DNA of 64,000 nt from G963674685 sp963674685 (lineage in GTDB: Bacteria; Lernaellota; Lernaellaia; JACKCT01), in the NCBI GenBank assembly GCA_963674685.2, contig CAXXWT010000001.1, forward strand, positions 62,001 to 126,000, written 5' to 3'. Position numbers and translations under genes: made by a program. Below are positions 1 to 8,951 of the stretch, in pieces. The notes under the pieces are model-generated. The model saw only the letters and a list, made by a program, of their open reading frames with translations, was not told where the DNA came from and searched no databases. How positions within the stretch are numbered: position 1 is the first letter of the stretch; each line of letters starts with the position of its first letter.

Positions 1-1425
1 TCCGAGCGGCAGATCGAAAACGGGGCCTACGGCGGCGTCGGGGGACAGGCGCTGTTCGCCGCGCAGTCCGCCGCCATTTTCGCGGGCTTTGCCTGGCTTT
101 GCGCTAAAGGTTTTTTGCCGAACACGCTTTTAGGCGATCCCAATGCACACGCCAGTCCGGTGAAAATCGCAATTTTTCTCGGATTGATATGGTTATTTCT
201 ACAAATCGTGTATTACGCGCCGTCGCGATGGAAAAAGTCCCTGGTCCTGATCGCCGGCTTCTGCACGCTGCCGGTGCTGCTGCCGGTCTGGGTGATCGGC
301 GTGCTGGTTTCCTACGGATTCATTCTGTATTACGTGGTCCATTCGAAATGGCCGTCGCCTTTCAAGTGGACGATTCTGCTCATCGTCTGGGCGGGCATGT
401 ACTTCGGCTACCTGGGATGGCTGGAGCCTCTGTTCGAAAAGCGGAACCTGGAAGGCTTCGCCATCGTCTTGTTCCTCGCATACTTTCTCAAGGACGTTTA
501 CTATCTGTTCGAAAAGACCACGGTCTACAAACACCGCAAGGATGAACATCCTTTAAGAGATTTTTATATCTTTTTTATGTCCTCGCCGTTTTTCTTCAAC
601 GCCTGGCACATCAAGCCCATCGGCTATACATACTTTCATGAAAAATTTCTGGACCGGCCCTACCACAAAATCGCAACCGGGGGCGCGCTTTTGTTCGGGC
701 AGGGCGTTTTGTACCTGCTTATAAACGCGCACGTTTTTTCGCTGTGGTACGACTGGCCGAACCTGGGGCCGCCGCCGTACATCACGGACTTTTACACGAC
801 GATTCCCGGCTGGGAGATTCTGTTTTTCATTTACTACAACTTTCTGAAGGTCTTTTTGATTCTGGCGGGCAACGTGTACCTGATCGTCGGCCTGATGCGC
901 ATGTTCGGCTTCGACATCAAAGCGGATTTTCATTATCCCTTCTTTGCAAAGAACCTTTTGGAGCACTGGCGGCGCTGGAATATCTACAACCGCGATTTCG
1001 TCGTGGCGCTCATCTTCAATCCCTTCGTGTTCACCGTCGGACGAAAGATGAACAAGTACCTGGCCTACTTCATCGCGTGCATGCTGACATTCGTCGGCGG
1101 TCTGGGCATCGTTGTGCATCTGATCACAACGACCTTTTACGTGGGCTCGCCGCGCTTCATGCTCGGCATCCTGACGCGCACCGTGCTTCTGGGATTGGCC
1201 ACGAGCGTCAATATCTGGATTCAACTCTGGATGGCGAAGAAAAAACGCACCAAACGTCTGGAGCAATGGTATTCGGACCACAAAGTCATCGGCACGCTGA
1301 GAAACGGCCTGAAAATCGTCGGCACCTTCACTCTCGTGGGCACGATCTATCTCATGCAGCAGGCCCTGACCGCGGGCCTTTCGCTGACCGAAGTGGGAAA
1401 AATACTCGCGGAAATTATCCTGTAG
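1..1425 (+). CDS. MBOAT-like membrane O-acyltransferase, 5' end missing
   Basis: The reading frame is open from the first base, so the true start probably lies outside the window; a TTG at 115 is the first in-window alternative. The protein is almost entirely hydrophobic, with about ten membrane segments. Its most informative stretch, around bases 930-1010, contains an EHWRRWN motif followed by a hydrophobic segment, resembling the FWRRWN block of MBOAT acyltransferases such as AlgI and DltB. A histidine in the GGLGIVVH context downstream (near base 1115) could be the conserved MBOAT histidine. Family knowledge suggests transfer of an acyl group to a sugar or peptide at the inner membrane. 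The match is by motif only and divergent. SGNH-like proteins, frequent MBOAT partners, are encoded at 33-35 kb but not next to it. Confidence 0.6.
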   Translation, partial: SERQIENGAYGGVGGQALFAAQSAAIFAGFAWLCAKGFLPNTLLGDPNAHASPVKIAIFLGLIWLFLQIVYYAPSRWKKSLVLIAGFCTLPVLLPVWVIGVLVSYGFILYYVVHSKWPSPFKWTILLIVWAGMYFGYLGWLEPLFEKRNLEGFAIVLFLAYFLKDVYYLFEKTTVYKHRKDEHPLRDFYIFFMSSPFFFNAWHIKPIGYTYFHEKFLDRPYHKIATGGALLFGQGVLYLLINAHVFSLWYDWPNLGPPPYITDFYTTIPGWEILFFIYYNFLKVFLILAGNVYLIVGLMRMFGFDIKADFHYPFFAKNLLEHWRRWNIYNRDFVVALIFNPFVFTVGRKMNKYLAYFIACMLTFVGGLGIVVHLITTTFYVGSPRFMLGILTRTVLLGLATSVNIWIQLWMAKKKRTKRLEQWYSDHKVIGTLRNGLKIVGTFTLVGTIYLMQQALTAGLSLTEVGKILAEIIL

Positions 1426-1473
1426 ACCTGGAATTCTCCCCCAGCGTTTTTGATCGCATATGAAAAATCGGAT

Positions 1474-1977
1474 TTAGTGATTCCCGGTGTTTTCATCTCT
1501 TTCGATGACCAGACGCACGTAATTTTCTTCTTTGTACGTGGAGATGCACAGGTCGACTTTTCGATCGGCTCTTTCGAAGTAAGCCGGTTTTCGAATAATG
1601 GCTTTACCGGTCTTCATCGTTTCCGTGACCGTCAGGCGGATCGAGCAGGCCAGGCAGTGTTTGGTATGCCCGCAACCTTCCGGCCTTCTGGCATAAACAC
1701 ACTCAATAATTTCGCCGCCTAAAAATCCGATCACCGTTTCCGGCTTTTTGCCAAGGGCTTTCAATGCAAGCTTGTTGGCGGCGATGGCCCGCACATCTTC
1801 ATCGAAGGCCACAACGGGCGCGTTGAAACGCTCCAGGTACTCGTCGAGATTCTGTCCCTGCCATTGATCCATGAAATACTGGTAACAGTCCTCGCAAATT
1901 CCGTGGCTCAATTCGTCCGATTCAATGGGATTTACACTTCCCATTTCTTTCCGGCAATAGCTGCAAATTACCTTCAT
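1474..1977 (-). CDS. PAS-domain protein with N-terminal Cys-rich zinc-ribbon-like motif
   Basis: A 167-residue soluble protein. The first 33 residues hold two CxxC pairs (CSYC and CEDC), which suggests a small metal-binding knuckle. The rest resembles a PAS sensor fold, with the phrase NAPVVAFDEDVRAIAANKLAL typical of the PAS core, followed by a Cys-rich strand with GCGHTKHC and CLAC. There is no output domain, so it probably works as a stand-alone sensor or adaptor; the extra cysteines would fit a metal or redox ligand, which is inference. It lies between the MBOAT-like gene and the RND operon with no obvious operon partner. The Shine-Dalgarno is weak (GAG about 9 nt before the ATG). Confidence 0.7.
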   Translation of the reverse strand: MKVICSYCRKEMGSVNPIESDELSHGICEDCYQYFMDQWQGQNLDEYLERFNAPVVAFDEDVRAIAANKLALKALGKKPETVIGFLGGEIIECVYARRPEGCGHTKHCLACSIRLTVTETMKTGKAIIRKPAYFERADRKVDLCISTYKEENYVRLVIERDENTGNH

Positions 1978-2089
1978 GGTTTTCTCGGATATTCAATGAA
2001 AAACTAAACCAGGCATTTTATAATACGCTGCCCAGTCGGCTATTCAATGACATTTTTTTGCAAAAACAACTGTGATGTTCAATACCGGA

Positions 2090-5000
2090 TCAAATTTTAT
2101 CAATCGCCGACCGCGCCGCTATTTCCTGTTTTCGGAAACGCCGCCTGAACCACCCCGGAATGTCGTCGATGAATATCCGGTACAGGCACGGGATAATGAA
2201 CAGCGTCATGAACATGGCGCCCAGCATGCCGAAAACGATGACGTTGGCCAGCGGCGACCATGTTTCGCTGCGTCCGCCGAGGCCCAAGGCTGTCGGCAAA
2301 AGCGCTCCGACCGTAGTAACAGTCGTGAGGAAAATCGGCCTGAGGCGCAGTTTTCCCGCATTGATCAGGCTGTCGACCTTGCTGTCGCCGTCTCGGCGCG
2401 CGCCGTTGACGAAATCGATCATGACGATAGCGTCATTAACCGCCACGCCCCCCAGAGCCACCATGCCGAACATGACCACAATGGAAAACGGGCTTCCGGC
2501 GATGAGCAGGCCGATCATGGAACCGATGAATGCGAAGGGAATCGTGAAAATAATGATGATCGGCTGCGTGAAGCTTTTAAACTGCCCGCCCAGAATCACG
2601 AAGATCAAGAACACGCCGATGAGGAAAAGCTGCTTGAGGCTGGCGAATGATTCTTCGAATTCCTCGAACTGCCCACTCATGTCGATGCGATAGCCGGGGT
2701 ATTTCTTGGATAGAATGTCGTCCCAGTACTTTTGAATACCGGCGTTGATTTTTACCAGGTCTTTTTTGTACTCGGCCTCGATGTCCGCGGTGATGGCGAT
2801 GTACCGATCCTGATCCTGGTGCGCGATTTCCGGCCAGGAGTCCGTCAGCTCCAAAGACGCCACGGCGCTAAACGGCACCCATATGACTTTACCCATGGCG
2901 TTGACGCCGGGAATCTTGAGACGTTCGATATTGTTCATGTCCTTTTCGAAGCTCATGGGATATCGAACGAGAACTTCGACTTCGTCGTTGCCGTCGCGAT
3001 ACGTGGTGCTGACATAGCCTTCGAAAGCGGTGCGGACAAAGGAGGCGATTTTCCCCAGGTCCAGGCCGTAATAAGCCGCCGCGGGCTCGTCGACAATGAT
3101 GCGCAGTTCCTGTTTCGTGCTTTTCCAATTGTCTTGGACGTCCACGACGCCATGAACTCCCGCCAGGTAATTTTCCATTTCGTTCTTGATGGCGATCAAA
3201 GGATCGAAGTCGCGCCCCAGGACTCTGACGTCGATGGATTTGCCCGTCGGCGGACCGCCGCTGGGTTTGAAGAAGCTGATTTTCTCGATGCCGGGAATGT
3301 CGTATACGTATTGGCGCAGTTCGTTGATAATCTCGTCCAGGCTGCGCCGCCCTTCGCGCTTCGGTACAAGTTCCAGCATGACCTCGCCCACGTTGTTGGC
3401 GAAAATCCAGTCCGTTTCCGTGCGCATCAAACCGCTGGTGCCCTGGACGGCGATGATCTCCTCTGTCGGCAATTTGCGGCAGGCGCTTTCGATTTCCTCG
3501 ATGGCTTCATTGGTGACTTCCAGGCTGGTTCCGGAAGGCATTTCGATGAGAACCTGAAAGATGTTGATTTCCTCTTCACCGGCCAGTTCGACGCCCACGA
3601 CGGGGATAACGAAACCGGAAGCGACGAGCATAAGGATTAGGCCGACCAGAACTTTGCCCCGATGGTGAATCAGAGTGGAAATGACATTGGCATACCAGTC
3701 CTGAATGCGCACAAGCCACGGGGGCGTGGGCGCCGGCTTGGTTTTTTTGTTGGTCCATTCGGCGAAGTGGGAAGGCAGGATGACAAAGGCTTCCACCATG
3801 CTGGCCGCCAGCACCAGGCACACGACGATGGGAATAATCCGCATGAATTTGCCCATGATGCCGGGCATCAGCATCAACGGCAAAAAGGCGGCGACGGTGG
3901 TCAGCGTGGCGGACACCACGGGCATGGCCACTTCGTGCGCCCCGTCCACGGCGGCTTCGTGGATCGTTTTGCCCATCTGATAATGACGATAACAGTTTTC
4001 CACGATGATGATGGCGTCGTCCACGACCACGCCAAGAACGAGAATCAGGCCGAAGAGGCTGTTTCCGTTGATGGAGTTGTCCGTGTAGTACATGAAAATA
4101 AACGTCGCCAGGAAGGTAATGGGGATGCCCATGGCGACGAAAAGGGCGTTGCGCGCGCCAATGGACAGATACAGAAACAGAACCACGAGAATCATTCCCA
4201 GGCCGGCGTTGTTGCGCAGCACGTCCATGATCTCGTCGATCTGCACGCCCGTGTCGCCGGTCAGCGTGATTTCAACGCCCGGAGGCAGCGTGGGCTTTAA
4301 TTCTTCAGCCAGGGCTTTGATGTCGTCGATGATTTTGATGGTGCTGGCCTTGGAACGCTTGGCGATGGCGATGGATACGGATTTCTGGCCGTTGAGGTGA
4401 GACTCGGTGCGCCGTTCCTCGAATCCGTCGGTCACTTTGGCGATGTCGCCGACGGCCAGCGCGTTTCCCCCGGGCATGGACCGGACGATAACTTTCCTGA
4501 CTCTGTCCGCGTCTTTGAAGCGCCCCATTGTCCGAAGAAGCATTTCCTCGCGCCCGGCGGTGACTTTGCCGGCGGGCACGTTTTGATTGGCCAGAGCCAG
4601 GGCGGAAGACACCATGTCGGGGCTGACGCCGTGCGCTTCCAGCAGGTCCGGATCGAGCTCGACCCAAACCTGCCTGTCGTGCGTTCCGGCCAGTTCGCCC
4701 TTGGCCACGCCGTCGATGCGCAACACCCGGCGGCGTATGTCCACGGCGAGTTTTCGCATATCCAGGGCGTTCAACGGCCCGGAAATGTTAAGGGTGATGA
4801 CGGGAACCATCTCCGTGGTGTCGAATTCCTGCACCACCATATCGCGCCGCGTGTTGTCGGGAAGATACGGGACCTTGTCGATTTCCGCCTTCAAATCCAA
4901 CATTCGCACCCGGAAGAGTTCGTCGCTGATCGTGCCGAACTTGACCATGATGAAGCTGCTGCCTTCCGTGGAGCCGCTGATCATTTCATCGATATCCGGG

Positions 5001-5224
5001 ATGTCCTGTATTTCCTCTTCAATGGGGATCGTGACGAGTTGCTCGGCTTCCTCGCTGCTGGCGCCGGGGTACGGGGTGATGATGAAAACCCAGTTGAAAC
5101 TCACCTCGGAAACGATTTCCCGGGGCAGACCCATGAAAGAGAAAAGCCCGATGATGATGACCGTTCCCATCAAAATATTGACGAGAACCGGATTATCCAC
5201 GGACATTTTTATTATTCTAAGCAT
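2090..5224 (-). CDS. RND-family efflux transporter permease subunit
   Basis: About 1044 residues, the normal AcrB/MexB-class length. It has one N-terminal membrane helix, two large periplasmic loops and two six-helix bundles. The conserved YPGAS segment after helix 1 and the paired aspartates in VVVDDAIIIVEN (residues about 402-403) mark the proton relay. In helix 10 the AcrB lysine position reads GVAVNDAIV, so the lysine is absent, as in several non-drug RND branches. The start at 5224 is chosen because its ATG overlaps the adaptor stop by 8 nt (ATGCTTAG) and is preceded by GGAGG nine bases upstream; an upstream in-frame ATG at 5305 would overlap the adaptor gene by 89 nt. No outer membrane factor gene follows, so the pump must borrow a TolC-like channel. 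The substrate cannot be told. Confidence 0.92.
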   Translation of the reverse strand: MLRIIKMSVDNPVLVNILMGTVIIIGLFSFMGLPREIVSEVSFNWVFIITPYPGASSEEAEQLVTIPIEEEIQDIPDIDEMISGSTEGSSFIMVKFGTISDELFRVRMLDLKAEIDKVPYLPDNTRRDMVVQEFDTTEMVPVITLNISGPLNALDMRKLAVDIRRRVLRIDGVAKGELAGTHDRQVWVELDPDLLEAHGVSPDMVSSALALANQNVPAGKVTAGREEMLLRTMGRFKDADRVRKVIVRSMPGGNALAVGDIAKVTDGFEERRTESHLNGQKSVSIAIAKRSKASTIKIIDDIKALAEELKPTLPPGVEITLTGDTGVQIDEIMDVLRNNAGLGMILVVLFLYLSIGARNALFVAMGIPITFLATFIFMYYTDNSINGNSLFGLILVLGVVVDDAIIIVENCYRHYQMGKTIHEAAVDGAHEVAMPVVSATLTTVAAFLPLMLMPGIMGKFMRIIPIVVCLVLAASMVEAFVILPSHFAEWTNKKTKPAPTPPWLVRIQDWYANVISTLIHHRGKVLVGLILMLVASGFVIPVVGVELAGEEEINIFQVLIEMPSGTSLEVTNEAIEEIESACRKLPTEEIIAVQGTSGLMRTETDWIFANNVGEVMLELVPKREGRRSLDEIINELRQYVYDIPGIEKISFFKPSGGPPTGKSIDVRVLGRDFDPLIAIKNEMENYLAGVHGVVDVQDNWKSTKQELRIIVDEPAAAYYGLDLGKIASFVRTAFEGYVSTTYRDGNDEVEVLVRYPMSFEKDMNNIERLKIPGVNAMGKVIWVPFSAVASLELTDSWPEIAHQDQDRYIAITADIEAEYKKDLVKINAGIQKYWDDILSKKYPGYRIDMSGQFEEFEESFASLKQLFLIGVFLIFVILGGQFKSFTQPIIIIFTIPFAFIGSMIGLLIAGSPFSIVVMFGMVALGGVAVNDAIVMIDFVNGARRDGDSKVDSLINAGKLRLRPIFLTTVTTVGALLPTALGLGGRSETWSPLANVIVFGMLGAMFMTLFIIPCLYRIFIDDIPGWFRRRFRKQEIAARSAIDKI

Positions 5225-6431
5225 CGGCGCCGGCCTCCGCGTTTGCTTCGGAGTTGTTTTCCGGGTCTTCCTTTTCGCCGGCGACGCGCCGGCCGTCTTT
5301 TTCAATGATTAAAAGACGGGCGCCTCCTTTAATGGACTGCTGTCCGACGATAATGAGTTGATCCCCGGGATTCAATCCTGAGACCACGCGCACTCTTTCG
5401 CCGTCCCTTTCGCCCAGTTCGACCAACTGGGTCCGGGCAACGGTTTTATCTTCCTTTTCTTCCGCAACGTATACGGCGTCCTGATTGTTGAATTCCACGA
5501 TATTGTCCCGCGTGACGATGACGGCCTCCAGGTATCTTTTCAGCTCGATGTCTATCTTGGCCCGCATGCCGCTTAAAAGCTCGAAATCCGAGTTGTCGAT
5601 TACCACGCGCACGGGAAAAGAACCGGAAGAGCGGTCCGCGGCGACGCCGACGCGCGTGACGGTTCCCGCAAATTCTTTGCCCGGCATCGACGGAAGCGTG
5701 ATGACGGCCGCCATGCCGTTTTTGACTTCCTTGATTTCCATTTCCGAAAGGGCCAGGTCGATTTTCAGCACCTGGTCTTTGACTACGCTGATGATCGGGA
5801 CGCCCGGAGACGCCAGTTCGCCGGGGCTGGCGTTTCGGGCGCTGATGCGACCATCGAAAGGCGCTCTGATGCCTGTTTCCTTCAAGTTGCGCTTTGCAAT
5901 GGACAAATTGGCCTGCGCGACGCGTTTTTGAGCCTTGGATGCTTCGAAATTCGTCGACGCCTGATCCAGCGCTTCGTCGCTGATAAGGTTTTTATCCGCG
6001 AGTTTTTTCGTCCTGTCGTATTGGTCCGCCGCCAGTTCCAGAGCCGCTTTGGCTTGGGCGTATTGGGCTTGCGCGCTGTTTAATCCCAGTTTGTACGCGC
6101 TGGCGTCCAGGCGAATAAGCACTTGTCCTTTTTTAACCCTGTCGCCCAGGTCGGCTTCGATGGAAGCGACTTTGGCCGATACTTCCGGGGCCATGGCCGT
6201 TTCTTCCATCGCCTGGAGGATGCCGTTCGCCTTGATCCGTTTGACGAAAGGCTCCGGTTTAACGGTGCGGATGCTGACGGGCCATTGCTCTCGCGTCAGT
6301 TCGCCTTTCAGGGAATCCGAAGAGGATGTCATTCTGTTGAGGACGGCCACCAGGATTAAAACGAGAAAAATAGCGACCAGGCCAAACACGACAAGGCGCT
6401 TGCGGTTCGGATGTTCATGATTTACGCTCAT
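5217..6431 (-). CDS. RND periplasmic adaptor (membrane fusion protein, HlyD/AcrA type)
   Basis: A 404-residue adaptor with an uncleaved N-terminal membrane anchor (residues 11-30). A lipoyl-like half motif (EVSAKVASIEADLGDRVKKG) is followed by an alpha-helical hairpin rich in Ala and Gln, the second lipoyl half (GIRAPFDGRISARNASPGELA), then beta-barrel and membrane-proximal domains. It would bridge the inner-membrane RND permease downstream to an outer membrane channel. The start has a clean GGAGG six bases before the ATG. The gene overlaps the permease gene by 8 nt, indicating translational coupling. The C-terminal tail is acidic and polar, ending in EDPENNSEANAEAGADA. Confidence 0.93.
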   Translation of the reverse strand: MSVNHEHPNRKRLVVFGLVAIFLVLILVAVLNRMTSSSDSLKGELTREQWPVSIRTVKPEPFVKRIKANGILQAMEETAMAPEVSAKVASIEADLGDRVKKGQVLIRLDASAYKLGLNSAQAQYAQAKAALELAADQYDRTKKLADKNLISDEALDQASTNFEASKAQKRVAQANLSIAKRNLKETGIRAPFDGRISARNASPGELASPGVPIISVVKDQVLKIDLALSEMEIKEVKNGMAAVITLPSMPGKEFAGTVTRVGVAADRSSGSFPVRVVIDNSDFELLSGMRAKIDIELKRYLEAVIVTRDNIVEFNNQDAVYVAEEKEDKTVARTQLVELGERDGERVRVVSGLNPGDQLIIVGQQSIKGGARLLIIEKDGRRVAGEKEDPENNSEANAEAGADA

Positions 6432-6571
6432 TTATCGCCTCCGATAATTTACTCGGATCCGCCATTGGACCGCCGGGGATATGTCTCGGCATCGTCCGTA
6501 AAATATCAAACACTTCATGCCTGAATTTGTGTTCCGACTACGCCCCGACCGCTGATCATGGCGGGAATGAA

Positions 6572-6607
6572 AGTATCAAACGATACTGATAAATCAAATA
6601 CAGTCAA
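6572..6607 (-). promoter_or_regulatory. Possible promoter and operator of the RND adaptor-permease operon
   Basis: On the minus strand, TTGACT (6602-6607) and TATCGT (6580-6585) are 16 bp apart. A perfect inverted repeat, AGTATC-AAAC-GATACT (6572-6587), covers the putative -10 box, as expected for a repressor site. The leader to the adaptor ATG would be about 145 nt, which is long, and no regulator gene is adjacent. This is sequence inspection only. Confidence 0.35.
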
Positions 6608-6698
6608 TATCGAACGAAATTAAAAAAACCGGTAAGCAAAATTAGCGGCTTGGCGGGAAATTTACAAGACCGTAAATATCGCTTAGGCTTCTATCGCT

Positions 6699-7901
6699 TT
6701 GTTAAGAAATTTCAACATATTCGTTGCTGGTTTCGCCGTTTTTCTGGGGCTATTCGCCGCGGCCTGCCAAGACCCCGGCGATGACGACGATTCCGCGTCG
6801 CCTGCGGCCGAAGAATTCGATGACGACAGCGACGATGATCAATTCGCATCGATTGATTCCTGCTTTCGCGCCGTGGTCACCTCGGGCATGGGGCTTTCCT
6901 GGAAATGGCTGAATCACCGCATAAGCCTCTGGGGCGTTTATCCCAGGCAGGACGCATGCCCGGACTTCGGCGATATCGAACTTGCCGCCGAGTTCGTCGG
7001 GGGCAACTGGTCCACCGGACAGACTTTGACGGATACGCCTTCGGTCGATTACCGGTATACAATCGTCGATGGCGACAAAAGCATGGCGTTCCTGCCGCTT
7101 CGCGCAACCTTGTGGCTTGCGGCGCCGGAGGATGAAGCCGAAGCAGCGCTTGAGATTCCTTTGGCCGAAAAGGGAATGGACGGTTATGAAAGCTATCTTG
7201 TATTGCTAAACGGTCTGGAGCTTTCAACTGATGTCCCGCAGTATGATCCCGAATATCCGGCGGATTACGATCCTGCCTTGGGATACACTTCGCGCGGCAT
7301 CGGCGCGGGAGTGGGCGACCTGAACGTCGACGGTCAAACGGCGACCTTTACGGCATGGGCCAGGTTCGACCACGGACCGGCGGACCGGGATGATATGAAC
7401 AGAGCCATGGCCCGCGCACGGACAAAGGCGGTCGTGCATGTACTTATCGTCGGGATGAACGGCGGGGCCGCGACCATGACCGACCACGGCTACGACCTGA
7501 TTTACGATCCGCCGAGCCTGCTTTTTCAAAGCAAATATGAACATGCGCCGGAGGATATGCGCCGCGTGGAGATTGACGGGGATGCCGGATATGAAAAATC
7601 CTTTATCGCTCTGCAATCTTTCAACTTCGATATTTTCGGCTCCACGCATAACGGCGACTATATCCGCGATTTCAGCGTGCAGGCGCTGATGACGGACTAC
7701 GATCCGGGCAGCGGCAAGGCTTTGGTCGACCTGGACGGATATGCCTCCAACGCGAGCCTGTTGACTTACGAGCAAATGGAAAATAGCTTTTGCGCGCGCG
7801 TCGCCTTGATTCAGATTCCCGGCGGCGCCGCGGAATCCGGGCATATCGAAAGTGAATTTGAAACCGGTGAAACTCTTTTGCCGCTGATCGGCAATGATTG
7901 A
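6699..7901 (+). CDS. Asp-linker lipoprotein of unknown function
   Basis: A 400-residue exported lipoprotein. The hydrophobic signal ends in the lipobox FAAAC (Cys near residue 23). It is followed by an Asp-rich linker (DPGDDDDSASP, then DDDSDDD), a design shared with other lipoproteins in this window. The remainder is a globular, mostly beta region without a family I recognise; it includes repeated acidic/aromatic stretches such as YDPEYPADYDP. The start is a TTG with a weak Shine-Dalgarno, chosen because it gives a correctly sized signal peptide. The 3' end overlaps the next gene by one base, so the two are probably co-translated. Function unknown; likely anchored in the outer membrane or on the cell surface. 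Confidence 0.75.
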   Translation: MLRNFNIFVAGFAVFLGLFAAACQDPGDDDDSASPAAEEFDDDSDDDQFASIDSCFRAVVTSGMGLSWKWLNHRISLWGVYPRQDACPDFGDIELAAEFVGGNWSTGQTLTDTPSVDYRYTIVDGDKSMAFLPLRATLWLAAPEDEAEAALEIPLAEKGMDGYESYLVLLNGLELSTDVPQYDPEYPADYDPALGYTSRGIGAGVGDLNVDGQTATFTAWARFDHGPADRDDMNRAMARARTKAVVHVLIVGMNGGAATMTDHGYDLIYDPPSLLFQSKYEHAPEDMRRVEIDGDAGYEKSFIALQSFNFDIFGSTHNGDYIRDFSVQALMTDYDPGSGKALVDLDGYASNASLLTYEQMENSFCARVALIQIPGGAAESGHIESEFETGETLLPLIGND

Positions 7902-8461
7902 TGAGTGAGATGAGCGACGATCCAAAAGTGAAAAAAGGAAAGCCCAAAGGAAGGTCGAAAATGCTGATTCCCACGATTATCATGGGCGCCATCGCGATAA
8001 CAATGCTGATCATCGGATATTACAAAGGCGAAGGGCAGCACATCGTCGGGTTGAAGTCCGCCCTGTCGCTGACGCTGGAGATACTTCCTCTTTTAATTTT
8101 CGCTTTTATCATGGCCGGCATGATTCAGGTGCTGATCCCGCAGGCCAGCATCGCGAAATGGGTGGGCGCCGAGTCGGGCTTTCGCGGCATCATGATCGGC
8201 ACGATCGCAGGCGGCCTGGCGCCGGGCGGACCTTACGTGAGCCTGCCCATCGTGGCGGGGTTGATGCGAAGCGGCGCCGGCGTGGGAACCATGGTCGCCT
8301 TTCTGACCGGGTGGTCGCTTTGGTCCATCAACCGCATCCCCATGGACGTGGGCATCCTGGGATGGCGCTTCACGATCATCCGCCTGGCATGCACCTTTTT
8401 CTTCCCGCCGATCGCGGGCCTCATCGCGCAGATTCTTTTCAAGAACGTGAAGCTCGTGTGA
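7901..8461 (+). CDS. Small permease, DUF318/ArsP-like half transporter
   Basis: About 186 residues. A short basic N-terminus is followed by a membrane helix, then a domain with a glycine-rich GTIAGGLAPGGPYVSLPIVAG stretch, typical of the ArsP/DUF318 permease family. Canonical members have two such halves (about 300-350 residues); this protein has one and presumably dimerises. The ATG at 7901 shares its A with the TGA stop of the preceding lipoprotein gene, so I take this start over a TTG three bases upstream. The substrate is unknown; organoarsenicals are transported by some relatives but nothing here points to arsenic. Confidence 0.7.
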   Translation: MSEMSDDPKVKKGKPKGRSKMLIPTIIMGAIAITMLIIGYYKGEGQHIVGLKSALSLTLEILPLLIFAFIMAGMIQVLIPQASIAKWVGAESGFRGIMIGTIAGGLAPGGPYVSLPIVAGLMRSGAGVGTMVAFLTGWSLWSINRIPMDVGILGWRFTIIRLACTFFFPPIAGLIAQILFKNVKLV

Positions 8462-8513
8462 AATATTTTTCAGCTAATTTGATTTTTGTGGTAAGTAAAA
8501 AAAAGAGGTTGAT

Positions 8514-8951
8514 ATGAAATTTCTTTACACAATTGGTTACCAGGGTAGGAAAATTGACGCTTTTATTCGCACATTGAGCGAAAATGGAATTACGCTGCTC
8601 ATTGACGTGCGCGAATACCCGATTAGCCGAAAAGCCGGATTTTCAAAAAGCTCGATTGCACGATCTTGCGAAGAAGCCGGCATTAAATATGAACACATCA
8701 AAGAAGCCGGTACGCCAAAGGCAATTCGTCAAAAATATCTGCCGTCCGGCAATTACCAAAGCGCGCTTAACGCTTACGGCAAATATATTTCAGAAAAATC
8801 TGAAGTCATTGGGAATATCTACGAAAATGTTGTGAACAACAACGCGTGTCTGATGTGTTTTGAGGGCGATCCGGAGATGTGTCACAGAAGTGTTCTGGCT
8901 GACAAAATTCGGAAATTCAACCACACAAAAATTCAAACGATCAATTTATAA
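8514..8951 (+). CDS. DUF488 domain-containing protein
   Basis: A 145-residue protein with the full DUF488 signature. It has an N-terminal TIGYQGRKIDAFI strand-helix, then LLIDVREYPISRKAGFSK, a central KEAGTPK loop, and the C-terminal CLMCFEGDPEMCHRSVLAD motif carrying two cysteines and a histidine. The biochemical function of DUF488 is not established to my knowledge. The start is preceded by AAGAGG seven bases upstream. The gene and its neighbour lie in DNA visibly richer in A+T than both flanks, and the two genes converge and share their last six bases (TTATAA). Together they look like an acquired two-gene unit. Confidence 0.88.
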   Translation: MKFLYTIGYQGRKIDAFIRTLSENGITLLIDVREYPISRKAGFSKSSIARSCEEAGIKYEHIKEAGTPKAIRQKYLPSGNYQSALNAYGKYISEKSEVIGNIYENVVNNNACLMCFEGDPEMCHRSVLADKIRKFNHTKIQTINL